DNA of 64,000 nucleotides from Annona cherimola. Lineage: Eukaryota > Streptophyta > Magnoliopsida > Magnoliales > Annonaceae. This document shows, piece by piece, positions 12,586 to 25,922 of this stretch (position 1 is the first letter of the stretch; every line of letters starts with the position of its first letter). The DNA is taken from NCBI GenBank assembly GCA_030490835.1, contig CM059971.1, forward strand, positions 37,682,012 through 37,746,011, read 5' to 3'. The notes under the pieces are model-generated. The model did no database searches, was not told the DNA's origin, and saw only the letters and a program-made list of their open reading frames with translations. A program made the translations under genes and the position numbers.

Positions 12586-13460
12586 GGTCGGTTGTAGCTT
12601 CTCATGGTTGTATTTTACACGAATGGCTAATCTACAGGCATCATTCGTTCTGATGAAAATGTCTGTTGTTTCTCGTGTATATATTACAATGTTGAGATGA
12701 ACATTGAAATGTATGCCTGCATGTCCATGCGATGATTATATGTTGTATGTGCACGCTAAACTATTGTATGGTGGATAGTTAATTGTGGTTGTTGGAAATG
12801 CATTTATCATTGTTGTGAACAATACTTGGATTTTGTATCCCTTATGATGGCCCAAACTCCTCAAAGATTAGAAGAATATAGGTGGCTGTCATTGACGGTG
12901 TTCATGGTTCCAAAGCAGTCGAGGTGCAATTGAGCTTGACCCAACCTACTGGACCCCGACAAAAGTAAGTGGTAGGCCCCGCTTTCTTATAGTTTGAGCT
13001 CGCTTTCTTATAGTTTGAGCTTGAGGAACTCGATTTATTAGGGTTAAGGTTAAGTAAATTTGAATTGATGAATTTAAAGCCCAATTTTTTTGCTATTTAT
13101 ATTTAATATGAAGGATAGGATTAATTCAAGTGCACTCCCCATTTGTATCTTTAATTTCAATCATACCCAATAAGTTTGAAAACTTATTTGTAGTTACTAA
13201 GTATGCTATCAATTTCAAGCATATAATATTTATTTTTTTTAAAGAAAACCGTTGGTATAATTAGAAATGATCAAAATACTCAGAACCAGGTTGTCTCCAA
13301 CAAAATTGCTGTCGTAGGTTGTTGCTTGCAAATTCAACTTTTCTGTCATAGTTTGTTGCTTGCAAATTCAACTTTCCTAAATCTTGCACTAGTCGGATCT
13401 TCTCGTCGTTTTCAATCATAGTTAATGATTTTTGTGATGTATTGCGCAGGATCGGTTCTC
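12586..13460. other. 3' flank of YSL gene
   Basis: Contains the YSL 3' UTR and downstream AT-rich sequence. Short tandem duplications are visible: about 21 bp (CGCTTTCTTATAGTTTGAGC) at 12979-13021, and a phrase with TTGTTGCTTGCAAATTCAAC occurring at 13319 and 13361. No gene seen. Confidence 0.6.
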
Positions 13461-13850
13461 ATATATATATGTTCTCTATCCTGTGCAGTCGGCGGTGCAG
13501 TCCGCTGTAAAATGGACCCCACACATATTAGATTGTAATGAAACTTTATACACTCATTTATCCATATATAAATCATACTTTAGACGGTTTAGATGTTGAA
13601 AAAACCACTTTAAACTTGATATTTACATTAAACTATTTTATTACGTTGATTTTGCACCATTTTAAGATGGAGACTACACACATGTTGGATTTGGATGAAA
13701 ATTGGTATGGTAATAAAGTGAACAATTCTAAATACAATGGGTGAGGTGGATTTATGGGAAATGATCAGGTGGGGCCCACAGTGCATGGACTGCACGTTGC
13801 AGTCGCATGCACTGGATCATTTCCCATATATATATATATATATATATAAC
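13461..13850. mobile_element. MITE-like inverted repeat in a TA-rich site
   Basis: The left part (GGTGCAGTCC, then GGACCCCAC at 13492-13522) is mirrored by the right part (GTGGGGCCCAC, then GGACTGCAC at about 13770-13796), and outside these a second pair (CCTGTGCAGTCGG and CAGTCGCATGCACTGG) is also inverted. Both ends run into (TA)n. Imperfect terminal inverted repeats around AT-rich non-coding DNA suggest a non-autonomous DNA transposon. The superfamily is unclear because the TA repeats hide any target duplication. Confidence 0.5.
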
Positions 13851-13859
13851 ACTTCAAAC

Positions 13860-14236
13860 AATATTTTATAACACTTTAAACAATATTGTTTCATTTTTAT
13901 TTTTATGCTTATGTCTGCATGCATGTTTATCATGTTCAAATTGTAACGAGTATAGATTCAAAGGATTCCACATCTGCAGCGCCTACGCCCGAGTCTTCCG
14001 CATATGCCAAGTCTTCAGGAGCTATTTGCTTATTTTCCGTTGCACCATTGTAGATCCTATACTCTTTACATTAGGATGTATACAAATCTACGTTCTGCAT
14101 GCTTTTGGATCAGTGTGTTAAGGTGTAAAAAACCTACATTGTGTTGCATTGTTCCTTAATATACTTTGCATCTTCTCTGTGCTTCTGCCACCTTTTCTTT
14201 TTTCTATTCCTCCTCCTGAGTATTGAAATATCTTCA
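13860..14236 (+). repeat. 5' LTR of element A (left border uncertain)
   Basis: The sequence ends in CA at 14235-14236 directly before the primer binding site. The left border could not be set because the 3' LTR is outside the window. Confidence 0.45.
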
Positions 14237-14248
14237 TGATATCAGAGC
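14237..14248 (+). other. Primer binding site of element A
   Basis: TGATATCAGAGC differs by one base from TGGTATCAGAGC, the initiator tRNA-Met primer site of plant Ty1/copia elements, and abuts the LTR end. Confidence 0.7.
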
Positions 14249-14389
14249 ATTGCAGAGGCATGAAAACCTTCTCTCATTGCATCCTTACATTCCAGCTATA
14301 ATTCCTATAGTTCTCATCTCTTTCTGTTCGCAGCGAAATTCGTTAAACATCTACCGTCTTCAAAATTAGCCTTTCTTTTTTTATTCAAA

Positions 14390-17300
14390 ATCATGTTGGA
14401 AATTCTGCAAACTACTACTCTAATATCCAAATTCCCCTTGAAACATAAATGTTGCCAACTTTGTGAGTTTAAAACTCACATAACACAATTTTCTTCTTTG
14501 GGAAACTCGATGACTTCTTTGATGGAAAGTCAGGATTTACTTGGCTTCTTAACAAGAGACAACTTCTCCATAGCAATTTTTCCAAGGTGCAGATAATGCT
14601 CGGATTGTGAACCCGGAATATACCTCATGGGTCGGCATTGACAGATCGGTAAAGTCTTGGATAATTGGAACTGTCTCTGATGACGTTATGGGATATACTG
14701 TAGGTTTGAAAACTGCAAATGAGGCATGGAAGGCTTTAACTCACCATTTTACACAATGTTGCATTGCATGAAAATTTGATCTTCTTACTCAACTGCAGCA
14801 CATCACCAAGGAAGTAAATCTTTGTTTGTTTATTTACTAGAATTTAAATAAATTTGTAACTTAATGCAATTGAAAAATCTGTGTCTGATGCTAATAAAGT
14901 TTTTAGGCTATTTGAAAGACTTGTTGACAACTATGAGGCTTTTAAGACCACCATGCTCTACCTTCCATTACCTTCATATGGAGAAATTGTTCCACAATTG
15001 CAAAGCTATGAGTTGCGAGCCCGCAAAGTTTCATCCTCTTTTGTCAATCCTGCTATGGCATTTGTTGCCAACAATAGCAAAGCAAAGTCCTATGTTCCTC
15101 AACAAGGGTTTTCTTCTCGACAATATACAAAAGGACGTGGAGGAAGAGTTGTCTTCACCTCAAGAGGTTATGGATTTTCTCATACCAATCAACAACCACA
15201 ACAACATTTTCTTACTCAGAGATAGACCGAACAACCTTCACAGCAACCCAACTTATCAGTGATTCAAGGACAACAATAACCCTTGTTGCCAACTCCTTCT
15301 CAAGTTCAACAGTTAGATGGCTCACATACTGTCTTTCAACCAACCAAAGCCATCTTAATATGTCAAATTTGCAAGAAAAAGGTCATGATGCTCTGCAATG
15401 TTGGCATTGATTTGACAACAGCTATCAACCAGAGGGTATTCCTCAAGGTCTTACTGCTATGCACATCTCAAATTTTCAATGGTGACTAACATCCTGACAC
15501 AGGTGCCAATGCTCACATAACGGCTCACACTGGTATTCTTTTTGATTTCATATCTTATTAAGGAGACTTAAAGGTTATGGTTGGGAATGGTCAGTCTTTG
15601 CTAATTACATATATTGGTTCTGGATGTGTCAGACAAACTACAACTTCATTGCCACTAAAAGATGTCTTAATGTTCAGTCGTTAAGAAAAACTTATTATCT
15701 GTTTCAAAGCTCACTTCAGATTATCCAGTTATTTTGAGTTAATAACTTTGGTTTCTTAGTTAAGGATTCATGCACACACCGGGTTCTTTTCACGAGCAAC
15801 CACAATAGTGACTTGTATAATTTGAAGGCCACTGACCTTATTGCCCTCTTCTCAGTACAACATCAGATTGAGATGAAGAAATATGGCATGGAGGATCAAC
15901 TCACTCAAATAACAGTGTTAAAATTTATGCAACATCATCAGTTAATTACAATTAATAAACCAACTGCAGTCTTTATAAAAATTGTCAATTGAGCAAGATT
16001 TGCAGACTTCCATTAATTACAAAAGGAATGCCTACATTCTCACCATTGCAAAAGATCTATTGTGATCTGTGGGGACTAGCACCACTTGCTTCTATTCAAC
16101 AATTTTGTTATTTTGTGATCTTGGTAGATGATTTTTTTAGATTTTGTTAGTTATATCCTTAAAAAAAGAAAATCAGATTTTTTTTCTCTGTTTGTTTCCT
16201 TTCATAAGACGGTCTCAAACTAGTTTCCTATCACAATAAAAAATTTCAATTAGATGGAGAAGAATTTTCTAGCTCTGCTTTTCTACAGTATTTACTAGAG
16301 CATGACATCTTACATCAAATCTCTTGTCCAGCCACTCCTGAATAAAATGGAGTTGCAGAGTGCAAGCATAGGCACATTGTTGAGCTTAGTTTATCCTCTC
16401 TTTTTTGCTTCCATACCCTTATGTTATTGGGTTGATGCTTTTACTGTTGTTACCAATGTTATTAACAGACTTCTTGTGCAGTGACTCTAGATGATTAGTC
16501 TTTATTCAATACTTTTTCATAAGAGCCCTAATTATAGTTCCTTTCAAGTAAATAGCTCTCTTTGTTATCCTTGTCTACACCACTACATGAAAGATAAATT
16601 TAATTATCGTTCTCTACGTTGTGCTTTCTCGGGTTATAGTGATAAACACACAGGTTATCATTGCCTTCATCCTAAAATAGGTCGAGTATATATTTCTCGT
16701 CATGTTGTTTTTTATGAAACTATTTTTCCTTATGAATCACTTGGTCCTAGTTCTCCATCGCCCACTATTTTCACAACTTAGACTCATGATCAGCTTAGAG
16801 AATGGGCTTGTCTTTTTACCTCCTTTGAGGAACAAATTTCCAATAAACTTGGTGTGTTACAAGATGATATGAGTCGTCAATTTGTTACTGATTCAGCATT
16901 CTTTACTAGCACTAACCATGTTTTACCTTTCAACCCAAATACTGTACCTTCAGAACCTGAAGCCATACTTGACTCTTCTTGTGAATCCTTCTTATCTCTA
17001 GAATTGTCTCCAGAAAATATTGCTCACTAACCAGTATTGTCACCACCAAATTCAACCATCTCCCACATGTCGTCTCTAACTTGTCCCTTATGGTGCTTCA
17101 TCATCAATCTCTTTTTACACACGATGATCATAAGATCCAAGGTTGGCATCTTCAAGCTTAATCTTAGATATCAGGCACATGTCACCTCTATTATTCCTTC
17201 AGAACCACAAAATATTACTTCAGCTCTAAACCATCCAGGTTGGAGGAATGATATGATTGAAGAACTTGATGCCTTAGCCTACAACCATACTTGGGTGTTA

Positions 17301-18610
17301 GTGCCTCGTTAGCCTCATATGAATGTTGTTAGTTCTAAAGGGGTTTTTTGCACTAAACTTTGTGCTGATGGTAGTTTAGAGAGATTAAAGGCTCATCTTG
17401 TAGCGAAAGGGTTCCACCAAGAAGAAGGTGTTGATTATATGGAAACCTTCAATCCTATTCTTAAACCGGCAACTCTGGGAGTTGTTTTGGCTATTACCAC
17501 TATTTGTAAGTGGCCTATTCATTAGCTTGATGAAAAAATGCATTTCTATATGGTGATCTGGACATTCTAGTTTACATGGAGCAACTTTCTGACTTCATAA
17601 ACTCTCAGTTTTCAAGGCATGTTTGTTTATTAAAGTGGTCTCTCTATAGTCTTAAACAAGCCCCGAGGGCTTGTTTGACAAATTTAGCACATTATTGCTT
17701 ACCTATGGCTTTTTCTGTAGTGCGGATGATCCTCCTTTGTTTATTTATCATCGTGGCTCTCATACGATTTTGCTACTTCTATATGTTGATGATATAATCC
17801 TAATTGGTGATTCTTTAGCGCTAATGAAGTATCTTATTCAAGATCTTGGGGCACATTTTTCCATGAAAGATATGGGTGCATTACATTATTTTTTTCAGCA
17901 TTGAGGTAACAAGGACTTCAACTAGTTTATTTCTCTCACAACGCAAATATGCCCTTGATTTACTAACAAAGGCGCTTATGCATCAAAACAAACCTTTTGC
18001 CACTCCCTTAGCTACGAAGCCCTCTTCTCATGGTGACAACAAGGTTTCCATAATCCTGCATTTTTCAGAAATATTGTAGGTGGTCTCCAATATCTCACTC
18101 TTACATGACCCGATCTGTCTCTTGTCGTGAATCTTGCTAGCCAGTGCCTAGCTTCTTACTATAGCCGATTTTTTACTTCTTAAACGTATCTTGTGCTATG
18201 TTCATGGTATCATGCATATGAGTTTATATTTTTGGCTCATAGTTCTCTTGATCCTCATATCTTTGCTGATGTTGATTGGATAGAGTGTTGTATCATTTGA
18301 CGTTCTACTACTGGCTATTGTATCTTTTTAGGTAACAATTGTATTTCTTGGAGTGTAAAGAAGCAACCAACTGTTGGTCGTTCATCTACTGAAGCTAAAT
18401 ATCAGTCTTTAGCCTCCACTACCGTTGAACTTACTTGGATTTCTTATATTCTTCATGATATTGGCATTCCTTAGCCCCAACTAGCACTTCTATTCTTAGA
18501 TAATGTGTTAGCCTTATATCTCACTATTAGCCCTACTTTTCATGCTCACACTAAGCACATTCAGATTGGCTATCTTTTCATTCAAGAGAAGATTTCCCTT
18601 GGTAGTAATA
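14390..18610 (+). pseudogene. Decayed Ty1/copia gag-pol polyprotein of element A
   Basis: Reading frames broken by many stops and shifts still show the copia order. Gag: about 14620-14750 reads NPEYTSWVGIDRSVKSWIIG and then NEAWKALTHHF; 14881-15222 reads VDNYEAFKTTML and ends in a Gly/Arg/Gln-rich tail. Protease: TGANAHITA near 15500. Integrase: FVILVDDFFRF at about 16105-16140 and a PEQNGVAE-like site near 16330. RT: a KPATL-VV stretch near 17465, LKQAPRA near 17655, and LLLYVDDIILIGDS at 17770-17815. RNase H: GRSSTEAKYQSLAS at 18379-18420, ending near 18600. It cannot make protein. The exact copia lineage was not assigned. Confidence 0.8.
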
Positions 18611-18754
18611 TTACTGTTGGAATCAATGACAAATTAAGCACAATCCATATTTTGATGATTAACAACTCAATTTGAGATTGATTTGGGTACTAATGAGATT
18701 TGTTAAAATTGGTTGAAGGCTAAAAGCTTAGATTTCAGAACCTAGCAGACCAAG

Positions 18755-19590
18755 TTGCAAGCCAAGTCGACTTAGCCATCGACGTGAGTGAAGTCGATAC
18801 CCAAGTCGACTCCAAGATCGACTTCAGATGGGGTAAAACCTTCCAGTGCTGAAATTGGGAATCAAGACAGGTGAAGTCGCAGTTCAAGTCGACTCCAGCT
18901 GCGACTTGGGTGAAGTCGCAGACCCAAGTCGACTCCACTATTGACTTTAGATGCTCAAACCTTCTAGCGTTGAAATTGGGAACCAAGATAGGTGAAGTCG
19001 CAACCGAAGTCCATTCCATATGCGACTTGGGTGAAGTCACATTCCTAGGTCGACTCCGCCACATGCGACTTGAGTGAAGTTGGACCCCGAGTCGACCTAG
19101 GCATCCAACTTGAGTCAAGATGAAGACATATACAGTCCAGACAAGCAGATATTCATGATATAACCATTAAAGATGGTATATCATTCAAGGGAAAATCATT
19201 TGCTACATCTATGGACTGCAAAATCAAGAAAAGCAGATCCTTCTAAGTTCAAAGCCATGGAGACAAAGCTTCCAAGAGAAGATGAACAAGCTAAGTTCCA
19301 AGATTAAACTTTTAAGATCAAGAGTATTAATGGAAGAACAAGTTATGAGATGAATAACAAGCAATCAAGATCACTTACAAAGAAATCCAAGCTCCATCAT
19401 GTGCATACAGAAAGTGAAGTCGCACCTGAAGTTGACTTTACCTGCGCCTTGGGTCGAGTCCAAGACCATGTAGACCTAAAGTGGAACTTGAAGATGCTGG
19501 AGACCGAAGTCGCAATCGAAATCGACTTCAGTCTGCGACTTGGGTGAAGTCGCATCCGAAGTCGACTCCATATGCGACTTGGGTCGCAAC
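18755..19590 (+). repeat. GTCGAC hairpin array in element B 5' LTR
   Basis: Repeated units follow the plan AAGTCGCA, then AAGTCGACTCC, then TGCGACTTGGG. The outer parts are inverted copies, so each unit of about 36-40 bp can form a hairpin with the palindrome GTCGAC in its loop. Units are clustered at 18755-19100 and 19415-19590, upstream of the TATA box. Confidence 0.75.
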
Positions 19591-19664
19591 AGTCGAAAAA
19601 ATTAGAACGTTGGCACATTAAATGTGTGCCACCTACCTCCAAATGTTTGAATTTACTCTGTCAT

Positions 19665-19672
19665 TATAAAAG
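19665..19672 (+). promoter_or_regulatory. TATA box of element B 5' LTR
   Basis: TATAAAAG at the same LTR position as the TATA box of element C (28500). Confidence 0.65.
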
Positions 19673-20320
19673 AGCATTCAAGAGGACGTGCTAGAGGTTA
19701 GAGAAATCATTTACTGTAATCAACTACCATCCTCTCCAAGCATTAAGTGATCAATACAAGTTTCAAGTGAAGAACTTTGCTCCAACTTGCTGAAAGCTAC
19801 ATTGCTGATCAAATCTTTCTTTCTTCAAGTTCTTCCACGAGCTGAAATCTACCTACACAACTTGTAAAGTGTAGTTTATTTTATTTGATTCTTTATCTGT
19901 ATTTTTTTACTTGGTTTGATATTGATGATTTGAACCAAGTGAAAGTAAAGTAGAGTGTGACTTGAGTGTGAATCGTCATCTACTTGTGCAGTGCTTTGTA
20001 CAAGCCCCCTAGAGTTGGAATCTAGATGAGAGTTGCTGCTCTAGTTGTATTTGACAAATACATTAGTGGAATCCAAGTCACAACGGGTGTGAACTTGGAA
20101 GAATGGAGTAGGGAAGGTTGTCTGAACCACTATAAAATCCGTGTCTACTCTGTGGTTTGCATATCTATTTTTACTGCTTTATTTCTCTTCATATTCTTCA
20201 TTTGTTTCATTAAGGGGATTAAACTAAACAAGGAGAAAGTTTCTGTTTAAGTGAAAATTTTAAAATACCCAATTCACCCCTCCCCTCTTGGGTAATAGCC
20301 ATAAACTCGTGACCAACAAG

Positions 20321-20332
20321 TGGTATCAGAGC
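20321..20332 (+). other. Primer binding site of element B
   Basis: TGGTATCAGAGC, the standard initiator tRNA-Met site, two bases after the LTR end. Confidence 0.9.
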
Positions 20333-20366
20333 AGGTCTTTGAGTTTAAACTAAAGAGATCTCATAT

Positions 20367-22245
20367 ATGACATCCCAACAAACTTCTACCCCTGCATTTG
20401 TCGAGGGCCAATCATTCACAAGGTCACCTCTATTTAATGGGAGTAACTTCGGTTATTGGAAGTTGAGAATGAAATAATTAATCATGGCTATGGATATAGA
20501 TTCTTGGATTACAATCTAAGATGGTGTTGCGTTGCCCATTGATGAAAGAGCATCCACATAGTCCGAGGAGGAAGTTAGAACCGTTAAAAGCAATACAAAA
20601 GCCATGAATTCCCTCTTTTGTGCATTAACGGCATTTGAATATGATAGAGTATCCTCATGCTAAAACGCTAAAGAAATATAGGATACTCTCATATCTATTT
20701 ATGAGGTAACTTCTCAAGTCCAAGGGACGAGAAGAAATATTTTCATTGGAGAGTTAAAAAGCTTTAAAATGCTTGAAACCGAAAAATATTTCTAAAATGT
20801 TTGCTAAATTTTCTAAGATTACTAATGCCTTGAAAGGTATCGGAAAAGCTATTTCTGAATCTGAGCAGGTAATGAAAATTCTAAGAGCGCTACCTGAATT
20901 ATGGACTCCCAAGATCACGACCATTGAGGAAGCAAAGGACCTCAACACGCTGCGGCTTGAAGATCTCATAAGTTCACTCATGTCACATGAGTTGATTGAG
21001 AGGAGAAACAAGGAACAATATAAAGGCAAGAGAGCTATTGCCTTAAAAGCCGCACAAGTTTCAGATGACTCCACCTCATCCTCTCAAAAGGACGATGAGG
21101 AGATAATGCTACTCACAAGACGTTTTAGAAAATTCGTAAGGAAAGGAAAGAATTTCAAGAGCTTTAAAAAAAGAAACTCAAAGGAGAAAAAGAAGGAGGT
21201 TACAAAGTACTTCCGGTGTGGTGGTATAGGGCATATACAAGCCCAATGCCCAACACCCGAAGAAAATAAATTAAAGGAGCGAAGGGAAAAGAAGGAGCGA
21301 AGGTGAAAATAGAAAATTTCAAAAAGGTAAAGGAAGAGGCATGTACGTCAACGAAGAGACATCCACAACATGCAACTCCTCAAATGAAGAAAATGACGCT
21401 GCAAATTGCGTAAGGATTTTTTGCATGACTACAATGGAGGAAGATTTCAACCTATGCTTTGCAGCAATAGAAATCTTTGGAGGATTAAACCACTTCAACA
21501 AACTGCACGAGTAGTGAAGAGGTAACCTCTAAGCCAAAATCTTTTTTTATTTTCTCTTCCACAAATGAATGTCTCAAATGTGCTGAATTGGAAGAACTAC
21601 AACAAGCTTATGATTCATTATATGAGGAAATAAAGAAGTTGGGAAACAAGTTCACAATGAAGAAAATACAACGTGATGCAATAATTATTATGAACGAAAA
21701 ACTTGCAGAAAAAGTTGACCATTTAACAAATGAAAAGGACACTTTGACAAGTGAGGTGGAAAAACTTAAAAAAGAAAATGAATCATTGAATGAATCACTT
21801 GCTAAGTTCTCTAATCCATGTGAAAATGTCAAAATATTTTTGAATATGACTGCCCAAAATAATAAGAGAGGACTTGGGTATTCCTTGGGTATTTCATATT
21901 TGAGAAGAGAGAAAATAGCAGTCAAATGCTCCAAGGACTTGTAAAAATCAAGCAAAACTCATTCATGCTAAACCAAAATTGAACAATATTGCTTGGACCA
22001 AAAGACCAACTTGGGAACTTGCTACTACATGGATTCCCACTCCAAGACTCCCGGAGCTTGTCACTTTTGCAACAAGATGGGGCACAAGGTATATCAATGC
22101 AAAATGAGAAAATTACATGACCTTGGTGCGAAACTGGTTTGGGTACCTAAGAGCATTGGATTTATACCTTCAAGGGTAGATCAACGTAGATTCTAATGGT
22201 TAACTAACCCGAATGGACCCATAAAATGGGTATCAAAAAGATAAG
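20367..22245 (+). pseudogene. Decayed gag of element B
   Basis: Collinear with the intact 600-residue Gag of element C. The start ATG (20367, MTSQQTSTPAFVEGQSF) is preserved, but stops appear early and at least one frame change follows. Longer open pieces are 20773-21306, with the knuckle FRCGGIGHIQAQC, and 21588-21944, a Lys/Glu-rich coiled coil. A second knuckle CHFCNKMGHKVYQC lies at about 22053-22095. The reading ends in a TAA at about 22243. Confidence 0.85.
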
Positions 22246-22269
22246 TTCCACTTGACTTTATTTTTGCAG

Positions 22270-25200
22270 GTTCTTAGGGCAAAGGCCAATAATATGTGGT
22301 TTATGGATAGTGGCTACTCAAAACACATGACGGGAGAAAAAGGATTGCTCTGTAAGATCAAACCGTGTAGTGAATGAACGATTGCTTTTAGGAATAATGA
22401 AAAAGATATAATCAAAGGTAAATATCTATGCAAATTCCAATGCATGTATTGAGGATATACTATTTGTTGAAGGACTCAAACACAACTTAATGAGTATTAG
22501 TCAATTATGTGACAAAGGGTATAAATTTGTATTTGAATCTTCTATACACAATGTATTTGATGATGATCACACAGTTTTTAGTGGCAAAAGACATGGAAAT
22601 GTATATTTGGTTTGTCTAGATGAACTTGATGAAAAATGTCTAATAGCCATAGAAAATGATCCATGGATATAACATAAAAGGCTTGGGCATATTAATATGT
22701 CAAATATTAAAACTTTGTGGAAAAAGAGCCTAGTGGAATGGTTATCAAAGCTTAAATATGACAAGAACAAGATTTGTAAGACTTGTCAATCATCCAAGCA
22801 ACCCAATATGTCATTTTCCACCCAAAAAAAAAAATTCAACGACTAGGCCACTTAAATTATTGCATATGGATCTTTATGGGCCATCAAACATTTTAACCCC
22901 TGCTGGGAAAAAGCATGTATTTGTAATTGTTGATGCTTTTTTAAGATTCATATGAATAATACTCCTAGCTAGCAAAGATAAAGTTTTTTTATGTTTGTCG
23001 CGTTGTCAAATTTGGTGCAAAATGAAAAAAAATATAATTATTTCTATTAGAAGTGATCATGGGGTGAATTTTAAAATAAATGATTCATAGAATTTTGCAA
23101 TAAAAAAGGAATTCACCATACATTTTCTGCACCAAGAACCCCCAACAAAATGAGGTAGTTGAAAGGAAAAACTGGACAATACAAGAAATGACTAGAACTA
23201 TGCTAAATGAGAGTAAATTGTCCAAAAGATTTTGGGGTGAAGCTGTAAGTACAACTTGTCATGTATTAAACCGAGCTACCACTAGAGCAATCTTGAAAAA
23301 GACCCCATATGAACTATGGAAAGGAAGAAAATTAAACATATAATATTTTTATGCTTTTGGATGTACTTGCTATGTGTTAAACAACGGAAAAACCAACTTG
23401 GGTAAATTAGATGCCAAAAGTGATGAGGTAATTTTCCTTAGTTATTCATCAAATAGCGAAGCATATAGAGTCTTTAACAAGAAAAATCAAATAGTAGAAG
23501 AATCAATACTTGTTGTCTTTGATGAGTTTAACCAAACTCTGAGAAAGGGGGATGAATTAAGTGATACAGATGAGGTATCAAAGAACCCAAAGGTGAACAA
23601 CAAGAGCAACAAGGAGAAGCCGAAGCAAAATAAAAAAATTCCATGGAGGAAAGGGTAATTGAAGGTAACAATTCTTACAAATCTCCAACTGATTTAAAAT
23701 TTAAAAATGACCATCCAATTGAGCAAATTATTGGTAATATCTATGAATGAGTAAAAACTAGAAGGTTAAGACATAATATTTGTGGATAATTCGCTTTTGT
23801 GTCAAAAATTGAATCAACATCCATAAATCAAGCTCTTAATGATGAGGATTGTATCACAGCAATGCAAGAAGAGATAAATCAATTTGAAAGAAACAATGTA
23901 TGACACCTAGTTCCTAGATCTAAAGATTGCACAGTTATTGGTACTAAATGGGTATTAGAAACAAATTAGATGAAAGTGGACTTATGATGAGAAACAAAGC
24001 TAGATTGGTAGCCAAATGATATTCCCAAGAAGAGGGAATTAATTTTGAAGAATCGTATGCTCTTGTGGCTAGATTAGAAGTCATACGTATCCTACTAGCA
24101 TTTGCTTCTCACATGGACTTTAAATTGTTTCAAATGGGTGTGAAAAATGCATTTTTGAATGGATACTTGAATGAAGAAGTTTATATTGAACAACCTCCAG
24201 GATTTGAAGAAAATGATCAATCAAAATATGTTTTCAAACTAACTAAAGCATTATATGAATTAAAATAAGCTCCACGAGCTTGGTATGAAATGTTAAGAAA
24301 ATTTTTTATTGATCATGACTTTTAAAGAGGAAAAGTTGATGTAACATTATTCATTAAGTATAAGGATAAAAATATTTTAATTGTTCAAATTTATGTTAAT
24401 GATATAATATTTAGTGCTACTAATGAAGCTCTGTGCCAAGAATTTTCTGAGATTATGCAGAGTGAATTTGAAATGAGCATGATGGGAAAATTGAATTTCT
24501 TCTTTGGGCTACAAATTAAGCAATTAGTGGAAGGAATCTTCATAAATCAGTCCAAGTACGTCAAAGAAATCTTAAAGAAGTTCAGAATGCAAAATAGCAA
24601 AGGCGCAAACACACCAACGAGTTCGACTATCAAGATCGACAAGGATGAAAAGGGTAAACTTATTGAACAAAAATCATATACAAGCATGATAGGGTCTTTA
24701 TTATATTAATTGCTTCTAGACTGAATATTTTGTTCAGTGTTTGCATGTGTTCTAGATTCCAATTATGTCCTAAAGAATCATTTTTAATAGTTGTAAAAAG
24801 AATTTTCAGATATTTGATAAATACCACTAATCTAAGACTGTTATCCAAAGGGGTCAACATTTGATCTAATCAGCTACTCGGATGCGAATTTTGCCAGTTA
24901 TAAAGTAGATAGAAAAAGCACTAGTGGAATATGTTAGTTTCTTGGAAACATGTTGGTTTCTTGGTTTTCAAGAAAACAGACTAGTGTTGCTCTATTTATC
25001 GCGGAAGCCGAATACATAGCCGCTAGGTGCTGTTGTGCTCAATTACTTTGGATGAAACAACAACTTATGGACTATGATGTTAATTATCATGATATTCCAA
25101 TTAGATGTGATAACACAAGTGCTATTTGTTTGATCAAAAATCCTGTGTTGCATTCTAGATCAAAGCATATAGATGTGAGACATCACTTTATTCGTGAACA

Positions 25201-25333
25201 TGTTGAAAATCAAAATATTTGTTTAGAATATGTAAAAATAGAGGACCAAATTGCAGATGTTTTTACCAAACTATTAACAAAGGAACAATTTTATAAAATT
25301 AGGAATGATATGGGTATGATTGAGTTTGATTAG
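22270..25333 (+). pseudogene. Decayed pol of element B
   Basis: Collinear with the pol of element C but broken by stops and small indels. Recognisable: protease WFMDSGYSKHMTGEK (about 22293-22340); GAG-pre-integrase near 22600-22800; integrase LLHMDLYGPSN and a damaged NEVVERKNWTIQE stretch near 23150; RT pieces ([20 protein letters not shown] at 24145-24205, YVNDIIFSATNE near 24395, where the usual YVDD reads YVND); and RNase [20 protein letters not shown] at 25000-25056, ending with a TAG at 25331. The changed catalytic Asp and the stops mean it is inactive. Confidence 0.85.
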
Positions 25334-25922
25334 AAGCTTAATATGATAGGGGGAGCATTTTAGAAAAACCAAGTCTGGAGAACCAAGTCGACTTCGCCAA
25401 AGTCGACTCCACAAAACCCAAGTCGACTTTGGACAGGGCGAACGGAGTCGACTTCGGTTAGGGCAAGTCGACTCCAGTGCACGACGGCTCGTCTTCCCAC
25501 GCGAACTTCCTCTTCTTCTCTTCCTTCTCCCTTCTTCTTTCCTTCTCCCCCAGCGTCGTTTCCCATTTTTCTCTCTTCTCCAACTCTGTTTCTCTTCGAT
25601 TTCTCTCAAATCTCCGGTCGCCCAAGTTAAATCCCCGATCTCTAGCCTTCTTGCTCTTGGATTTCCTTCTCTCTCCGCAGCTCTATCTCTCTCTCTCTCT
25701 CATTTTTCCTCCCTTTCCATCGTTGTCCGACAGCCGCCAACTATTTCTGGCAGTCGGATCTCTCATAAGCTAACATTTTTCTCTCTCATCTCTCGGATTC
25801 TTCTAAATAGGCGCTGCCCTTCCTCACATTTCTTCTCGCATTTGCTTGCATTTTCGATAGTCCCCTTGCCCTTTCAAAGTCTCACTTTTAAATCTGCTTA
25901 AAGCCCATTTCAAGTTGAATTT
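25334..25922 (+). other. Spacer between pol and third ORF of element B, with GTCGAC repeats
   Basis: Starts with a GGGGGAGCATT tract (25350-25361), then at 25384-25474 holds four to five AAGTCGACTYC repeats like those in the LTR, then about 400 bp of CT-rich leader. The same order occurs in element C at 34146-34640. Confidence 0.7.

Larger units (their letters stand above)
13850..18614 (+). mobile_element. Element A: old Ty1/copia retrotransposon, left part
   Basis: A 5' LTR, primer binding site and a decayed gag-PR-IN-RT-RNase H order mark a Ty1/copia element. It ends abruptly at 18614 where element B is inserted; ATTAC (18610-18614) would be the 5-bp target site. The 3' LTR and the second target copy must lie right of the window. 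The many stops and frameshifts make it the oldest element of the nest. Confidence 0.8.
18615..20318 (+). repeat. 5' LTR of element B, 1,704 bp
   Basis: Runs from TGTTGGAATC to GACCAACA, with the primer site right after it. A TATA box (TATAAAAG) lies at 19665-19672. The U3 part carries GTCGAC hairpin repeats at about 18755-19100 and 19415-19590. Confidence 0.9.
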